The position numbers were made by a program, and so were the translations under genes. Positions 34,016 through 42,583 of a stretch of DNA of 64,000 bases are shown here, in pieces. Origin of the DNA: Infirmifilum lucidum (GTDB lineage: Archaea > Thermoproteota > Thermoprotei > Thermofilales > Thermofilaceae); contig NZ_CP062310.1 in assembly GCF_014876775.1 (NCBI RefSeq), forward strand, positions 310,001-374,000, in the 5' to 3' direction. The stretch's first letter is position 1. Every line of letters begins with the position of its first letter. Below the pieces are notes generated by a model, which was not told the origin of the DNA, did no database searches, and worked only from the letters and a program-made list of their open reading frames with translations.

Positions 34016-35845
34016 CTACCTTGTGACGGCTTTCGTCAGGTAGCGTGGCGCGTCTATTGGTCTCCCGAGCTCTACGCCTAGCCTGTACGCGAGGAGCTGG
34101 AGTGGGATGGCGTAGGCTATTGGGGCTAGGTGCCGCTCGGCTGGCGGAGTGGAGATAACGGCTAGTCTTTCGCTCTTGATTTCCGCTAGTCTCCCGTCGC
34201 CCTCGAAGCCCACGGCTACTACTGACGCCCCTGCCTCGGCGGCTGACTGTATTAGGGGGTACGTTGCCTCTGCCGAGAGCTTCTCGACGGGTACTATGAA
34301 GCCCGTGAAGAAGCCCTCCTCTACGAGGACGAAGGGGCCGTGCTTGAACTCTCCGGCCTCTACGCCTTCGGCGTGGAAGTAGGCCGCCTCTTTGAGCTTC
34401 AGGGCGGCCTCTAGGGCTAGGGGGTATGTTATACCCCTGGAGACCACGTACCCTCCCCTGCACCCCCTTACCAGCTTCACTGCCTGCTTTGCCTCTTCGT
34501 CTACCCTTGGGAGTGCTTCCGCGAGGCGGAGTGCCGCCTCCCTTGCTGAGGATACTTTCTGGGCGTACGTGCTTGCGTCGGTCTTGCCGGCCTCCCTGGA
34601 GGCTCTTAGGGCAACGAGGTAGAGTAGCAACAGCGTCGACGTGAACGTCTTTGTGGCTGGGACTGCGAGCTCGGGGCCGGCGGCTATGGGTAGGTAGACG
34701 TTTGACAGCCTCGCAAGCCTGGAGCCTATGTAGTTCGTTACACCTAGTATTGTCGCGCCTCGGAGCTTCGCCTCGTACAGCGACGAGAGCACGTCGCCTG
34801 TCTCGCCTGACTGCGAGATTGCTACGACTAGGCTCCCCGGGCTTACGTTCTCGACGTAGTAGAGGGGGAACTCTGCAGCGCTGGTGACGACTGGGCTTAT
34901 GCCCACAAGCTCCGAGAGGTAATACGATGCGACCATACCTGCGTGGAGGCTTGTCCCGTTGGCTATTATGTAGACATCTTCCGCGCCGAGCACTAGGCGT
35001 GCGGCGAGCTGGAGGTACTTCTCCTGGACGCTGCTCAGCGTCCTCAGGAGGGCGTAGGGGGCTTCGTACACCTCGCGTAGCATGTGGTGCTGGAAGCCGC
35101 CCTTCTCCACGAGTGAGGGGTCTACATCTACGGGGGACCCGGGTTTAAGCGGGGCTTCCCTACCCTCCTTGAATACTCGGACTCCCTCCCTGCAGAGTAG
35201 TGCTAGTTCGCCTGGCTCGATGGCAACGTAGCTGTCCGCGAAGCCGTAGAGGGCTGGCAGGGTATTTGTTATGTAGAGAGTGTTGCTCGACAGCCCTATG
35301 TACAGGGGTGTAGCCTGGGTGAAAGCTCCTATGCACTCTGCGTCTCTGTCTAGCACTGCTACCGCGTAGAACCCTTCCAGGGCACCCTGGAGGGCTTTAA
35401 GGGCCTCGGTGAAGCTCCTGTCTTTTTCGAGCTCCTCCTCCACGAGGTGCGCCGCTACCTCGAAGTCGCTTCTAGACTGTAGTCTGTGGCCTCCCATTAC
35501 TACCCTGTCCTTGAGCCTCTCGTAGTTGCTTATCGCGCCGTCCCCAGCAACAGCCACTCTCTGCCTGCAGTCGGCGAAGGGGTGCGTGTTCTCGGCTGTA
35601 GGCCTCCCGTGTGTAGCGTAGCGGGTATGGCCCAGTGCTATGCTGCTAGTCAGCCTGTCTAGGCCCAGCTTCTCTGCGACGTAGTCTACCCAGCCGGCGT
35701 CCTTGTACACTTCCAGCACGCCGCCCTCCACGACTGCTATGCCGGTGCCGTCGTAGCCCTTGAAGCGCATCCTCTTCAGGCCCTCGAGGACGCTAGGCAC
35801 TACATTAGCGCCGCTCCTGCTTACTGCCCCGAAGAGGCCTCCCAT
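34016..35845 (-). CDS. GlmS-like protein with inactive glutaminase domain
   Basis: A 609-residue protein with the layout of glucosamine-6-phosphate synthase. The N-terminal Ntn glutaminase domain starts MGGLFGAV where GlmS has MCGIxG: the catalytic Cys is Gly. The oxyanion-hole NG is DG (VAGDGAISNYE), although HTRYATHG and SDFEV remain. A stop codon just upstream in frame excludes a longer start with Cys. The two SIS domains are intact: ANGTSLHAG, ISQSGETGDVL, PATKTFTS, GEFKHGP, and the C-terminal lid RYLTKAV. Expected activity is ammonia-dependent isomerase or, in the catabolic direction, GlcN6P deaminase, like the SIS-type GlmD of Thermococcus. It lies 2 bp after nagA. Confidence 0.88.
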   Translation of the reverse strand: MGGLFGAVSRSGANVVPSVLEGLKRMRFKGYDGTGIAVVEGGVLEVYKDAGWVDYVAEKLGLDRLTSSIALGHTRYATHGRPTAENTHPFADCRQRVAVAGDGAISNYERLKDRVVMGGHRLQSRSDFEVAAHLVEEELEKDRSFTEALKALQGALEGFYAVAVLDRDAECIGAFTQATPLYIGLSSNTLYITNTLPALYGFADSYVAIEPGELALLCREGVRVFKEGREAPLKPGSPVDVDPSLVEKGGFQHHMLREVYEAPYALLRTLSSVQEKYLQLAARLVLGAEDVYIIANGTSLHAGMVASYYLSELVGISPVVTSAAEFPLYYVENVSPGSLVVAISQSGETGDVLSSLYEAKLRGATILGVTNYIGSRLARLSNVYLPIAAGPELAVPATKTFTSTLLLLYLVALRASREAGKTDASTYAQKVSSAREAALRLAEALPRVDEEAKQAVKLVRGCRGGYVVSRGITYPLALEAALKLKEAAYFHAEGVEAGEFKHGPFVLVEEGFFTGFIVPVEKLSAEATYPLIQSAAEAGASVVAVGFEGDGRLAEIKSERLAVISTPPAERHLAPIAYAIPLQLLAYRLGVELGRPIDAPRYLTKAVTR

Positions 35846-35847
35846 GG

Positions 35848-36999
35848 CTACTCACCGTATACTTCCACTCCCCCGACGATTGTCTTGACTACTCTTAGCT
35901 TCTCGTCTAGGAGGACGAGGTCTGCCAGGTAGCCGGGCGCTATGACGCCCAGCTTGCCCCCTAGACCTATGCTTAGGGCTGGCGTAGTAGAAGCCATGCG
36001 AACGGCGTCAGCGAGGCTGAAGCCCAGCTTCACAATGTTTGCGACTGCCCTGTCCATTGTGAGCGTGCTACCGGCAAGCGCTCCTGTCTCAGCAAGCCTC
36101 GAGACGCCTCCTCTAACTACAATTTTCAGGCCTCCGAGAGTGTACTCCCCGTCGGGTAGCCCTGTCGCGGCGACAGCGTCTGTTATCAGGACTGTGCGAC
36201 CCGGGCCTGCTACTCTCGCAACAAGCCTGGTTGTAGCAGGGTGTAGGTGGATTAAATCGGCTATCATCTCGATGAACACGTTTGGCTGCTCTAAGAGCGC
36301 GAAAGCTACTCCCGGCTCGCGGTGGTGGAAGTGTCTCATCTGGTTGAAGATGTGGTTGGCCTTTGAGGCGCCTGCTAGCACGGCTCTAACAGCATCCTCG
36401 TAGGTCGCATCTGTGTGCCCCAGGCCCACGGTGATACCCATCTCCACGGCGCGCCTTATGAACTCGGTGGATCCCGGGAGCTCGGGCGCGACCGTGACCT
36501 GCTTGATGTGCCCCCTTGAGGCTCTGTAGTACTCTGAGAGCTCTGCGGTTGAGGGCTCCCTGAAGAAGCGGGGATCCATTGCGCCCCTCATCTGCGGGTT
36601 CAGGTAGGGGCCCTCTAGGTGTATTCCGAGTATCCTCGCGCCAGACCCGGGCTCCTGCCTCTCGATTGCCACAGCAAGTTCAGACGAGGCCTTCAGCAAC
36701 ACCTCGTGGGGTGCCGCGACGAGGGACGCCAGGAACCCTGTTACCCCGTGCCTCGTAACCTCCTGAGCTACTCTCAGGGCGTCTCCGGAGCTCGCGAGCG
36801 TGAAGTCTACGCCTCCGTAGCCGTGAAAGTGCGTGTCTACAAAGCCGGGGGCTACTGTTAGGCCTGACGCGTCTACGGTCTTGTCGCCCGTCAGGTTACT
36901 GCCCACGTCGCGTATTACCCCGGACTCTATCGCAATATCCTTCTCGCCTAGATCTAGAAAGGGTGTTAGGACTCTGCCCCCTCTAACTATAACCCTCAT
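35848..36999 (-). CDS. nagA: N-acetylglucosamine-6-phosphate deacetylase
   Basis: About 383 residues of the amidohydrolase superfamily. PGFVDTHFHG carries the first metal HxH, HLEGPYLN the metal-binding Glu, GLGHTDA and NHIFNQMRHFHHREPG the substrate His cluster, and LITDAVAATG the catalytic Asp. It removes acetate from GlcNAc-6-P to give GlcN6P. The ATG at 36999 follows an in-frame TTG at 37002. It is first of the operon with the GlmS-like and ceramidase-like genes, 106 bp from the divergent Enzyme I gene. Confidence 0.92.
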   Translation of the reverse strand: MRVIVRGGRVLTPFLDLGEKDIAIESGVIRDVGSNLTGDKTVDASGLTVAPGFVDTHFHGYGGVDFTLASSGDALRVAQEVTRHGVTGFLASLVAAPHEVLLKASSELAVAIERQEPGSGARILGIHLEGPYLNPQMRGAMDPRFFREPSTAELSEYYRASRGHIKQVTVAPELPGSTEFIRRAVEMGITVGLGHTDATYEDAVRAVLAGASKANHIFNQMRHFHHREPGVAFALLEQPNVFIEMIADLIHLHPATTRLVARVAGPGRTVLITDAVAATGLPDGEYTLGGLKIVVRGGVSRLAETGALAGSTLTMDRAVANIVKLGFSLADAVRMASTTPALSIGLGGKLGVIAPGYLADLVLLDEKLRVVKTIVGGVEVYGE

Positions 37000-37108
37000 C
37001 AAGTGTTGTTGCGACAGCAGTGCTGAAAAAGTTTCTGTAACAACGGTACTTATGCCCCCGCTACTGGTTGGCTAAAGGCATATCTTTGGGTTCAAGGCTA
37101 TAGCAGTG

Positions 37109-38827
37109 ATGCGGGTGAAAGGCGTAGTCGCGTCTCCTGGCATAGCTATCGGTAAGGCCAATGTGCTTAGGAAAGTAGACGTACTAGCCGTCCCCCTCGA
37201 GGCTAGGGCTGTAGACGTGGGAGTGGAGTCCGAGAGGCTCCGGAGGGCTGGAGAGGTGCTCGCTGGAAAGCTCAGTGCCTTGAAGGAGCTCCTCCCGAAG
37301 CAGGAGCAGGAGATACTCGAGGCCCAGCAACTCATGCTAGAGTCTCTCGTGTCGGAGGCCCTCGAGCTAGTGTCCCAGGCTGGCTACTCCGCAGCATACG
37401 CTGTCAGGAGCGTCTATGAGAAGTATAGCGAGATGCTCAAGCAGGGCAGCGAGCTGTTCGCGCTGCGGGCCCAGGATCTGCGGGATCTAGCGTCGAGGCT
37501 CGTAACACTACTACAGGGTGCTGGAGCAGAGCAGTACGGAGCTGGGCTAGAAGTGGCGATTGGAGACGAAGTAGACCCCATAGAGTTCCTCGAGCTCGTA
37601 AACCGGGGGCTTAGGGGGCTTGTCACGAAGAGCGGCGGCGTGACGTCACACGTGGCTATACTTGCGAGGCTCAAGGGGGTGCCGTACCTCATCGTGAGTA
37701 GCCTCGACCTGGACGCTGTAGCCGAGGGCTCGCAGGTGATCGTCGACGCGTTAGAAGGCTACTTTATCGCAGACCCGTCTGGCAGCGACTTGGAGAAGTA
37801 CGCTAGGCTTGCCCAGCAGTACAGCAAGCTTCTCGAAGTCTTCGCCAGCGAGGCTAGGCTGGAGGCTCTTACCCTCGACGGCCACCGCGTCAACGTCTAC
37901 TGCAACGTGGGGAGCTTCGAGGAGCTGCGTATACTCGACCAGTACGGCTGCGAGGGGGTTGGGCTCTTCAGGGTAGAGTTCGCCTACATGGCGCGGTCTA
38001 CCCCGCCGAGCGAGGAGGAGCTCTACGAGCTCTTCTCGAAGTCTGCACAGCTCATGGGTGGTAAAGCCCTGACGGTCAGGGCGCCGGACATTGGGGGAGA
38101 CAAGCCTGTCCCGTTCCTGGAGCTCCCGCGCGAGCAGAACCCCCAGCTGGGGCTGAGGGGTGCTAGGCTACTCTTCAAGTACAGGGAGGAACTCCTCCTG
38201 CCGCTCGTGAGGGCTCTACTCAGGGCTTCACGCCACGGCAGGCTTAGGCTGATGCTGCCCATGGTTAGTGCGGTAGAAGAGGCTGAAGAGTTCAGGCGAG
38301 TAGTCGAGGAGGAGAGGGAGAGGCTCGAGGCCTCAGGGGTGAGCACCGGGAGGCTTGAGCTGGGCGTCATGGTCGAGACGCCTTCTAGTGCGCTCCTCGC
38401 GGGGAGCCTAGTCTCGAGGGGCGGTCTCTCCTTCATAAGCTTCGGCACGAACGACCTCACGCAGTACGTCCTGGCTGCAGATAGGGGTAACAGCCTCGTA
38501 GCGTACCTCTACGACGAGCTGAGCCCCGCGGTCTTGAGGCTTATAGCCCAGGCTGTTAGGCAGGTCAAGGGTAGGGCCGAGATAGAGGTATGCGGCGAGA
38601 TGGCTTCGAGGCCCCTAGCGATCCCAGTGCTCCTGGGCCTGGGGGTTGAGAGCCTAAGCGTCGCCCCCCAGTTCGTAGGTAGGGTGAAGTACGTCGTGAG
38701 GAGGCTTAGAGTAGAGAACATCAAGAGGGAGGTTGGGGAGCTTCTAGAGTACGCCGAGGGGCCGGGCGACGTCAGGGAGTGGTCCAAGAAAGTCCTCGAC
38801 GAGAGCGGGGTAGCTGTCTACGAGTAG
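37109..38827 (+). CDS. ptsI: PTS Enzyme I (PEP-protein phosphotransferase)
   Basis: About 572 residues. It autophosphorylates from PEP and passes phosphate to HPr. The N-terminal helical HPr-binding domain is followed by GGVTSHVAILAR with the active His181, then the PEP-binding barrel: FRVEFAYM, LTVRAPDIGGDKPVPFL, NPQLGLRGARLL, MVETPSSALLA, FGTNDLTQY and VCGEMASRP with the active-site Cys. All key residues are present, so the enzyme should be functional. A GTG at 37106 is also in frame. Confidence 0.96.
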   Translation: MRVKGVVASPGIAIGKANVLRKVDVLAVPLEARAVDVGVESERLRRAGEVLAGKLSALKELLPKQEQEILEAQQLMLESLVSEALELVSQAGYSAAYAVRSVYEKYSEMLKQGSELFALRAQDLRDLASRLVTLLQGAGAEQYGAGLEVAIGDEVDPIEFLELVNRGLRGLVTKSGGVTSHVAILARLKGVPYLIVSSLDLDAVAEGSQVIVDALEGYFIADPSGSDLEKYARLAQQYSKLLEVFASEARLEALTLDGHRVNVYCNVGSFEELRILDQYGCEGVGLFRVEFAYMARSTPPSEEELYELFSKSAQLMGGKALTVRAPDIGGDKPVPFLELPREQNPQLGLRGARLLFKYREELLLPLVRALLRASRHGRLRLMLPMVSAVEEAEEFRRVVEEERERLEASGVSTGRLELGVMVETPSSALLAGSLVSRGGLSFISFGTNDLTQYVLAADRGNSLVAYLYDELSPAVLRLIAQAVRQVKGRAEIEVCGEMASRPLAIPVLLGLGVESLSVAPQFVGRVKYVVRRLRVENIKREVGELLEYAEGPGDVREWSKKVLDESGVAVYE

Positions 38828-38829
38828 GG

Positions 38830-39105
38830 CTACTTGTCCTGCTCCGGGAGGACTTCCAGTAGGAGCTTCGTGAGGTGCTCGATCGCCTTGTCCTCGTCCG
38901 GCCCCTCGGCTACAATCTCTATCTCGTCCCCCATGTCTATGCCTAGCGACAACAGCTGGAGTATGTTCTTCGAGTCCGCGGACTTGCCGTTCTTCCTCAC
39001 AACTATCCTCGAGGAGAAGCTCTTAGCGTTCTGGACGAAGATGGCTGCCGGCCTGGCGTGGAGCCCGCTCTTGTTCACAACCTTCAGCCTGACCTCCCGA
39101 GTCAT
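38830..39105 (-). CDS. ptsH: PTS phosphocarrier HPr
   Basis: A 91-residue HPr. SGLHARPAA contains the phosphorylation site His16. At the position of the regulatory Ser46 of Gram-positive HPr (KSI) this protein has KNI (Asn47), so HPr-kinase-type regulation is not expected. MSLG-like LLSLGIDMG is retained. It is convergent with ptsI, stops 2 bp apart, so the two general PTS proteins are transcribed separately, unlike the usual ptsHI operon. Confidence 0.95.
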   Translation of the reverse strand: MTREVRLKVVNKSGLHARPAAIFVQNAKSFSSRIVVRKNGKSADSKNILQLLSLGIDMGDEIEIVAEGPDEDKAIEHLTKLLLEVLPEQDK

Positions 39106-39175
39106 CACAGTAAGGGGACGGTGCAGCCTTAAACGCTTTTCTCAGTAATCTTTAATAGAACTTCATGGAGGGTTT

Positions 39176-40240
39176 CTACGTTGCTGTCAGTCTCAAGTAC
39201 CTCCTGACGGCGTGCCTGAGGACGGGATCCGGTATGCGGTAGCCTCCCTCAGTCTTGCTGAGAAGCCCCATGTCTGAGAGGTTTCTAAGTATGTTGCTGA
39301 GGGTGTTCCTGGGTATCCTGCCGAGCTCCGCCTCGACGAACCTCAGTATCTCCGACCACCTCGCCTCCCCCCTCTCTGCGACAACTTTCAAGACAGCCGC
39401 GTACCTCGGCCTCGCCGCCGCAAACACCCGTAGCGCGTGCTCCAGCTCCTCGTAGGCGAGCCTTGCTGCAGCGCCGAGCACTGCTCTGGGATCCTTTAGC
39501 CCTAGCCTGGTATATGAGTAGCCGAAGTAGGCGAGCCAGCCTATGATGCCGTCGAAGAGCTCTAGGGCTTCCTCTATGGCGCTTAGAGGGGGCTCAACGC
39601 CCTCCTGCTCGAAGCCTCTGACGAGGAACTCGCGGGCTCTATCCGGACTTAGGGGCTTAAGCCTCACGTTGTAGAGCGGCCTCCCGTAGAGCGGCGCTGA
39701 AGGGTCGTTCACCCTCAGGAACTTGTACATCAAGCCGACCTGCGAGCCCGATAGTATCACCCTGACGCCCACGTGGTCGTAGAGGTATGCGAGCAGGTAG
39801 TCGAACCTGTACCTAGACCTCCTCAACTCCTGGGCCTCGTCGAAGACCAGAATCCTCCCCTCCAGCGACTCGAGGACTCTAACAAGCGTCCTGTAGTCTC
39901 TGCGGCGGAACCTGACGCCGAAGCCCCCGACCTGAACCCCCTCCACGGCCTCTGCTAGCTCTCTAAACCACGGCTTCGAGCTCAACTCGCCCTCGAGGAT
40001 GTACAGGATGTCGCTCGCAGAGATCATCCCGCTGGGCAACAGCCTGCAGTCGAGGAATACGTAGCTGGCGCCCATGTCATTCAGCGTAGTCAGAATCAGG
40101 GAAGTCTTCCCGTACCTCCTGAGCCCTGATACAACTACGAGCTTGGACGCTCCTAGCCCTCTCTTGAGCTCGTCAATCTCCTCCTCCATGTCGAAGAAGT
40201 CTTCAACTCTCCTCTTGGGCTCGGGATCGAAGTAGCCCAT
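39176..40240 (-). CDS. Archaeal-type P-loop ATPase with C-terminal winged helix
   Basis: A 354-residue member of the archaeal ATPase family related to AAA/STAND proteins. Walker A is GLRRYGKTSLILT, Walker B RILVFDEAQEL, sensor-like VRVILSGSQVG. The last 90 residues form a winged helix (ILRFVEAELGRIPRNTLSNI). These proteins are numerous in Crenarchaeota; their role is unknown. The region just upstream is a 17-bp tandem repeat that includes its ribosome-binding site. Confidence 0.8.
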   Translation of the reverse strand: MGYFDPEPKRRVEDFFDMEEEIDELKRGLGASKLVVVSGLRRYGKTSLILTTLNDMGASYVFLDCRLLPSGMISASDILYILEGELSSKPWFRELAEAVEGVQVGGFGVRFRRRDYRTLVRVLESLEGRILVFDEAQELRRSRYRFDYLLAYLYDHVGVRVILSGSQVGLMYKFLRVNDPSAPLYGRPLYNVRLKPLSPDRAREFLVRGFEQEGVEPPLSAIEEALELFDGIIGWLAYFGYSYTRLGLKDPRAVLGAAARLAYEELEHALRVFAAARPRYAAVLKVVAERGEARWSEILRFVEAELGRIPRNTLSNILRNLSDMGLLSKTEGGYRIPDPVLRHAVRRYLRLTAT

Positions 40241-40243
40241 GAA

Positions 40244-40278
40244 GTTACCCCCCTAACCAAGTTACCCCCCTAACTAAA
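40244..40278. repeat. Two tandem copies of a 16-17-bp unit at the ATPase start
   Basis: AAGTTACCCCCCTAAC occurs twice in tandem immediately upstream of the minus-strand ATPase ATG. On the coding strand each copy contains GGGGGG, so the gene has two potential ribosome-binding tracts in a row. Confidence 0.7.
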
Positions 40279-40490
40279 ATACTTTACCACTGAACACGGG
40301 GGTTCTAGGAATCTCCACAGTAGGCAGGAGGCTGGGGAGGGGCGCTACTATCAGTAACGGATTTATCAGGCTATAGTCCCTCAACACTGGGGTGTTGAAG
40401 TGAGGCTCGGCAGACTCGTTGGGAGGATTGGGCATATATACCGCATAAGGAGGCGGGTAGGGCACATATATAAGCTGGAGGGGTCTAGGC

Positions 40491-40913
40491 GTGGCTGTAA
40501 GGGTGAAGCTGAGAATAGCCAGTCGTAAGGGCAGAGAAGTCGCTACTTCAGCCCTCGTGAACTCCGGCTTTGAGGCAGAGACCCCTCAACTCTTAGTGCC
40601 GAGGAGGGTGGCCTACGAGCTGGGGCTCTGGCCTCCCCCTGTCGAGGCAGTCCTCGTGGAAGTCGGGACTGCAGGCGGCCCCGTTAGAAACTACCTCATA
40701 CCCAGGGCCGTGCATGTGTATGTGGAGGCAGGAGGGAGGACAGTAGGGCCTGTTGAGGCCGACGTGATGGTGTCTGACCACGAGTACGAGGTCTTGATAA
40801 GCGACGTGCTCGGGTCAGAGCTCGGCATAGTGATACTGGATCTCCGGGGCAAGTGGAAGTTCAGCGATGAAGAGGCTGTGAGGGAGACTGAGGAGCCGCA
40901 GTACTGGTTCTAG
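40491..40913 (+). CDS. Retropepsin-like protein, catalytic Asp replaced by Asn
   Basis: A 140-residue protein that aligns along its length with the clan AA proteases of this window: ALVNSGFEAETPQLLVP corresponds to ALVDTGFYGDLITAS, and VLISDVLGSELGIVILDL to ALLGVTALERLGLRINP. The catalytic Asp (position 24) is Asn, so it should not cleave peptides. It starts at GTG 40491 with GGAGGGG about 7 nt upstream and a TATA-like ATATATAA before that. It stands alone and is divergent from the ATPase. It could be a regulatory subunit, binding protein or decoy. Confidence 0.65.
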   Translation: MAVRVKLRIASRKGREVATSALVNSGFEAETPQLLVPRRVAYELGLWPPPVEAVLVEVGTAGGPVRNYLIPRAVHVYVEAGGRTVGPVEADVMVSDHEYEVLISDVLGSELGIVILDLRGKWKFSDEEAVRETEEPQYWF

Positions 40914-41087
40914 GGAAAATCCGACTACCGTCGCCTGGGCGAGCCCTTGTGGCCGGAAGCCCGCCCTCTAGGCAGGGGATATCACGGGGTACGGCATAGG
41001 CTTGAGTCCCACGCCTAGCTCGCTGTTTTGAAACAGGTCTGGGGTCAGGGACGTGGGCGCCTTTAACTTTGTGGTTGGAGCTCCCAA

Positions 41088-41894
41088 CTAGGAGGAGCCG
41101 GGTTTCTTCTCCTCTCCCCGCTTCTCTGTCTTCTCAGCCTCCCTAGCTTTTTTCCACGCGAACCCCACCATCATCGCCGCGTACATGTGCAGCTTCCACG
41201 CCTCCGGGTACTCCCCGTACTCCATTACGGCCTTCCTCGCGAGGTTCAAGAGCTCGTACGCCTCGTCCAACGAGAGTTCATCCTTCTCACTCTTGTCTAG
41301 CAAAACCTTCAACCTCTCCCACTCCTCTTTTGTGAACGGGTTCGACACTGCGAGTCTCATGAGGTTCCTGGCCTCTGTAGCTATCATCTCGGCCGCCTCA
41401 CGCCTTAGAACACCTTCTGAGACAAAATACTTCATTAGGAACTCTTGGTAGCTAGTGAAAGCGTATGCCAGTCTCTCGATCTTCCCGGCTAGCCTCCCTT
41501 CCACGTCTGCTATTCTTTTGTTTAGCCTCCCCTCGACTTCTACGATTCTCTTGTTTAGCTCATCCTTAGCTTCTGCAATCCTCTTATCCAACTTCTCCTC
41601 GACGCCTGTTATCCTCTCTCCGAGCCCTGCTATTTTACCCTCGAAGCCCGTTATCCTACTTTCGAGTCCTGTTACCTTGTTCTCAAGTCCTACTACCTTA
41701 TTTTCAAGTCCTATTATCTTGTTTTCAAGATCCCCGAGTCTTCTGTCTTGCTCTTGGAGCCTGGACTCTATTACCGCGAACTTCTTGCCCATTTGGTAGG
41801 AGAGCCTGGAGGCTGTTACGGCAAGGCCCACTAGTGTGGCCGCTGTTGAAGCAATAGTCGTCAAGGCCTCGAGAGACAGCACAGCACCTTTCAA
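41088..41894 (-). CDS. Membrane-anchored coiled-coil protein with heptad and hendecad repeats
   Basis: A 268-residue protein, no family recognised. A transmembrane segment spans about residues 10-30. Residues 55-102 are regular heptads (GLENKVV, GLENKVT, GLESRIT, GFEGKIA, GLGERIT, GVEEKLD). Residues 104-138 are 11-residue repeats ending in RLN/RLA (KRIVEVEGRLN, KRIADVEGRLA). The C-terminal 120 residues are globular and helical with a charged tail. The start is TTG at 41894 (GTG 41882 possible). Similar coiled-coil genes at 49539 and 50315 belong to the same island. Confidence 0.7.
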   Translation of the reverse strand: MKGAVLSLEALTTIASTAATLVGLAVTASRLSYQMGKKFAVIESRLQEQDRRLGDLENKIIGLENKVVGLENKVTGLESRITGFEGKIAGLGERITGVEEKLDKRIAEAKDELNKRIVEVEGRLNKRIADVEGRLAGKIERLAYAFTSYQEFLMKYFVSEGVLRREAAEMIATEARNLMRLAVSNPFTKEEWERLKVLLDKSEKDELSLDEAYELLNLARKAVMEYGEYPEAWKLHMYAAMMVGFAWKKAREAEKTEKRGEEKKPGSS

Positions 41895-42175
41895 TGCTGT
41901 ATGCTGTGGAGAAGTATATGTATATTCCCACTCTTAGTCCCCTCTTTACTAGCCGCCTCTGGGCCTGGCTGTCCGAATATCTGGAGAACCTCGGAGCCGC
42001 CCTTGTCGGGACATTCCAGCGGCGCTTAGAGCTAAGTACGTGTTCTTTATGCCCGCGGGTGTATATGCCCGCAGAGCGCTTCCAACATACACCCGCCTGG
42101 TGCTCCACGGAGGGCCGTGAAGCCCAGGTATTTATATAAGCACTCACCTTGGATACTTAACAGGGCACAGGCGGG

Positions 42176-42583
42176 ATGCGGGACGAGGCGCTCAGGTGGC
42201 TCAGCGAGGCTGAGTGGGATTACGAGACTGCTACAATACTGCACCGCGAGAGAAGGTACAACGCGGCCGCCTTCTACGCGCACCAGTCAGCTGAGAAAGC
42301 CGCGAAGGCCCTCCTCTACTACGTGAATGAGGCGCCTTGGGGCCACAGTATCAGGGTCTTGCTGGAGAGGTATTTCGCGAAGACCGGCATCAACTCTGAC
42401 CAAGAGCTGCTCTCCTGCGCCAGAGAGCTCGACATTCACTACGTTCCTTCGCGATACCCGAACGCGCACCCGGCTGGGACTCCGCACGAAGCCTATGATG
42501 AAGAAATGTCTAGGACAGCCCTCGAAGCCTCTATGAGGATCCTGAACTTCGCGAGGCGGGTCATCCGTGGCGGGCGAGACTGA
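42176..42583 (+). CDS. HEPN-domain protein (HEPN/MNT pair 2)
   Basis: A 135-residue HEPN protein: FYAHQSAEKAAKALLYYV helix, His in PWGHSIRVLLE, and IHYVPSRYPNA. It is likely the toxin or ribonuclease partner of the overlapping nucleotidyltransferase. A TATA box (TTTATATAA, about 42129-42137) lies 38 nt upstream. It is highly similar in motif layout to the pair at 48695. Confidence 0.85.
   Translation: MRDEALRWLSEAEWDYETATILHRERRYNAAAFYAHQSAEKAAKALLYYVNEAPWGHSIRVLLERYFAKTGINSDQELLSCARELDIHYVPSRYPNAHPAGTPHEAYDEEMSRTALEASMRILNFARRVIRGGRD

Noticed and set aside
32790-34463. Long frame extending the ceramidase-like protein by 150 residues
   Set aside because: The extra N-terminal part is an Arg/Pro-rich antisense-like shadow of the GlmS-like gene; the ATG at 34010 gives the family N terminus.
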